The notes under the pieces: model-generated
What the model was told of the DNA's origin: nothing
The model's input: the letters and a program-made list of their open reading frames with translations, nothing else
Database searches by the model: none
Program-made: the position numbers and the translations under genes
Source: Candidatus Falkowiibacteriota bacterium
GTDB lineage: Bacteria; Patescibacteria; ABY1; BM507; UBA12075
Reading direction: 5' to 3'
DNA: 5,675 nucleotides
Assembly (NCBI GenBank): GCA_030636285.1
Contig: DAOVXE010000056.1
Location: forward strand, 1 to 5,675
Shown: positions 4,800 to 5,675 of the stretch, piece after piece
Layout: each line of letters opens with the position of its first letter
Position numbering within the stretch: position 1 is the first letter of the stretch

Positions 4800-4828
4800 T
4801 TAACCATTAACAAGTTAACTATTAACAT
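4799..4828. repeat. two-copy 15-bp tandem repeat before rpsK
   Basis: GTTAACCATTAACAA (4799-4813) is followed directly by GTTAACTATTAACAT (4814-4828), with 13 of 15 positions equal. Each copy contains the palindrome GTTAAC. The repeat fills almost the whole 33-bp rpsM-rpsK gap and ends four bases before the rpsK ATG, where a ribosome binding site would normally be. Confidence 0.75.
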
Positions 4829-4832
4829 AAAT

Positions 4833-5531
4833 ATGAGTAAGGACAAAAAGGGCAAGACTGAAGAAAATGAGAAAGAGAAGAAGGTTGATGATAAGTCAGC
4901 TGATATTAAAGTTGAAAAAAAAGATATCAAAGAAGATAAAAACAATAAAAAAAGAGAAAAAGAAGTAGATGAAAAATCCGCGAAAGTTGATAATGCCAAA
5001 GAGCTGATTAAAACGAAAAAGGATGATAAGGTGGAAAAAGCGAAAAAGACGGATACTGAAATGAAAAATTTAGAGGAATTACCGGAAGATATAGTTAAAA
5101 AGATGGAGAAAAGAAAGACAGAAGTTAAAAAGCTTAAAAGCAAGAAAAAGGCGGCCAAAAAGAAAAGAAAAGCGCCTAAGCGCGTTAGCGTAGGCAAAGC
5201 TTATGTCAAATCCACTTACAATAATACAATAGTTACGTTAACTGATATACAGGGTAATGTGTTATCATGGGCAAGCGCCGGTATTGCCGGATTCCGGGGG
5301 CCGAAAAAATCAACCCCGTATGCCGCGCAGATCATAACCAGAATAGCGGTAGGCAAGGCGCGGGAGGAATACGGCCTTCAGGAAGTAAGCGTGTTTATTC
5401 GCGGCGTAGGTACCGGCCGTGAATCAGCGGTTCGGGCGCTAAATAATAATGGTCTTATAGTTACTTCAATTAAAGATATTACGCCGATACCGCATAACGG
5501 CTGCAGGCCGAAAAAACCGAGAAGGGTATAA
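4833..5531 (+). CDS. rpsK: ribosomal protein uS11 with a long charged N-terminal extension
   Basis: uS11 lies on the platform of the 30S subunit near the mRNA exit side and the Shine-Dalgarno helix. The core starts near residue 117 and is complete: [20 protein letters not shown] (117-136), [20 protein letters not shown] (145-164), [15 protein letters not shown] (189-203) and the C-terminal [17 protein letters not shown]. Normal bacterial uS11 is about 120-130 residues; this one has 232 because of a Lys/Glu/Asp-rich, probably disordered or helical lead of about 116 residues. The lead contains a diverged internal repeat ([12 protein letters not shown] at 16-27, [12 protein letters not shown] at 43-54) and ends in a very basic patch (99-116). 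The frame is continuous; inner methionines at 76 and 91 are possible but still leave an extension. The gap before ATG 4833 has no Shine-Dalgarno site. Confidence 0.96.
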   Translation: MSKDKKGKTEENEKEKKVDDKSADIKVEKKDIKEDKNNKKREKEVDEKSAKVDNAKELIKTKKDDKVEKAKKTDTEMKNLEELPEDIVKKMEKRKTEVKKLKSKKKAAKKKRKAPKRVSVGKAYVKSTYNNTIVTLTDIQGNVLSWASAGIAGFRGPKKSTPYAAQIITRIAVGKAREEYGLQEVSVFIRGVGTGRESAVRALNNNGLIVTSIKDITPIPHNGCRPKKPRRV

Positions 5532-5548
5532 TTGTAATTAGCAACATT

Positions 5549-5675
5549 ATGGCAAAAGATTTAGGCGCAAAATGTAAAAAGTGCAGGCGAGCAGGCGAAA
5601 GGCTGTTTCTTAAAGGCGAGCGATGCGATTCTCCCAAATGTGCGATCGTAAAGCGGAACTATCCGCCCGGTTTTC
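5549..5675 (+). CDS. rpsD: ribosomal protein uS4, N-terminal part (cut by window edge)
   Basis: uS4 nucleates assembly of the 30S subunit by binding the 5' domain of 16S rRNA. The 42 visible residues start [20 protein letters not shown] and continue with [21 protein letters not shown]. Cys9, Cys12, Cys26 and Cys31 form the zinc site, so this is the zinc-containing version. The ATG at 5549 follows the rpsK stop by 17 nt, with no Shine-Dalgarno site. The order rpsM-rpsK-rpsD is the conserved one; rpoA and rplQ would be expected next, beyond the window. Confidence 0.95.
   Translation, partial: MAKDLGAKCKKCRRAGERLFLKGERCDSPKCAIVKRNYPPGF

Noticed and set aside
4799..4828. CRISPR-like array
   Set aside because: There are only two adjacent 15-bp copies with no spacers and no cas genes nearby.
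4685..5197. Leftward Ser/Phe-rich open frame of 170 codons
   Set aside because: It is the complement of the rpsM end and the Lys/Glu-rich rpsK extension; the composition is explained by that, and it would cross two conserved genes.
970..5675. Alternative genetic code with TGA read as glycine (Gracilibacteria-type)
   Set aside because: All recognisable genes read through with the standard code and contain no in-frame TGA at glycine positions of conserved motifs, which use GGN codons.

Overview
The window looks like a piece of a small AT-rich bacterial chromosome, most likely from a member of the Candidate Phyla Radiation (Patescibacteria, Parcubacteria-like). The evidence is a compact alanyl-tRNA synthetase (618 residues, against about 875 in E. 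coli) with a non-canonical linker and no C-terminal domain, a uS11 protein with a long Lys/Glu-rich N-terminal extension, the absence of Shine-Dalgarno motifs before nearly all genes, and spacers made of short AT-rich repeated words. The taxonomic placement is inferred from family features remembered, not from a search.

Region 1 (1-about 960) is accessory and very AT-rich. A reading frame open from the left edge ends at 168 and may be the tail of an upstream gene. After it comes a 45-bp inverted repeat (195-239 and 710-754, 43 of 45 positions matching) in which each arm is a complete sigma70-type promoter pointing inward. The right-hand copy drives a leftward gene (328-681) for an unrecognised 117-residue membrane protein with a strong Shine-Dalgarno site. 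The left-hand copy fires into a G-rich hairpin with a T-run, so it would make only a transcript of about 50 nt, antisense to the 3' side of the membrane-protein gene.

Region 2 (884-3429) is a rightward set, hicB-hicA-alaS, with gaps of only 9 and 12 nt behind a very good promoter (TTGACA, 17 bp, TATACT). A HicBA-type toxin-antitoxin pair therefore appears to share a transcript with the essential alanyl-tRNA synthetase. Region 3 (3430-3801) is a gene-free spacer of about 370 bp with a long imperfect inverted repeat, then a perfect consensus promoter and a leader of about 135 nt with two possible hairpins.

Region 4 (3802-5675) is the conserved translation cluster infA-rpmJ-rpsM-rpsK-rpsD in the usual bacterial order; rpsD runs off the right edge. 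Between infA and rpmJ lies a structured palindromic element of about 103 bp (4065-4167), much richer in GC than the spacers around it. The spacers before rpsM and rpsK carry their own AT-rich inverted or tandem repeats. Alanyl-tRNA synthetase, IF-1 and the ribosomal proteins all serve translation, and HicA-type toxins attack mRNA, so nearly everything recognisable here acts on protein synthesis. The strongest leads are the convergent duplicated promoter around the membrane-protein gene, the toxin-antitoxin/alaS cluster, and the uS11 extension.
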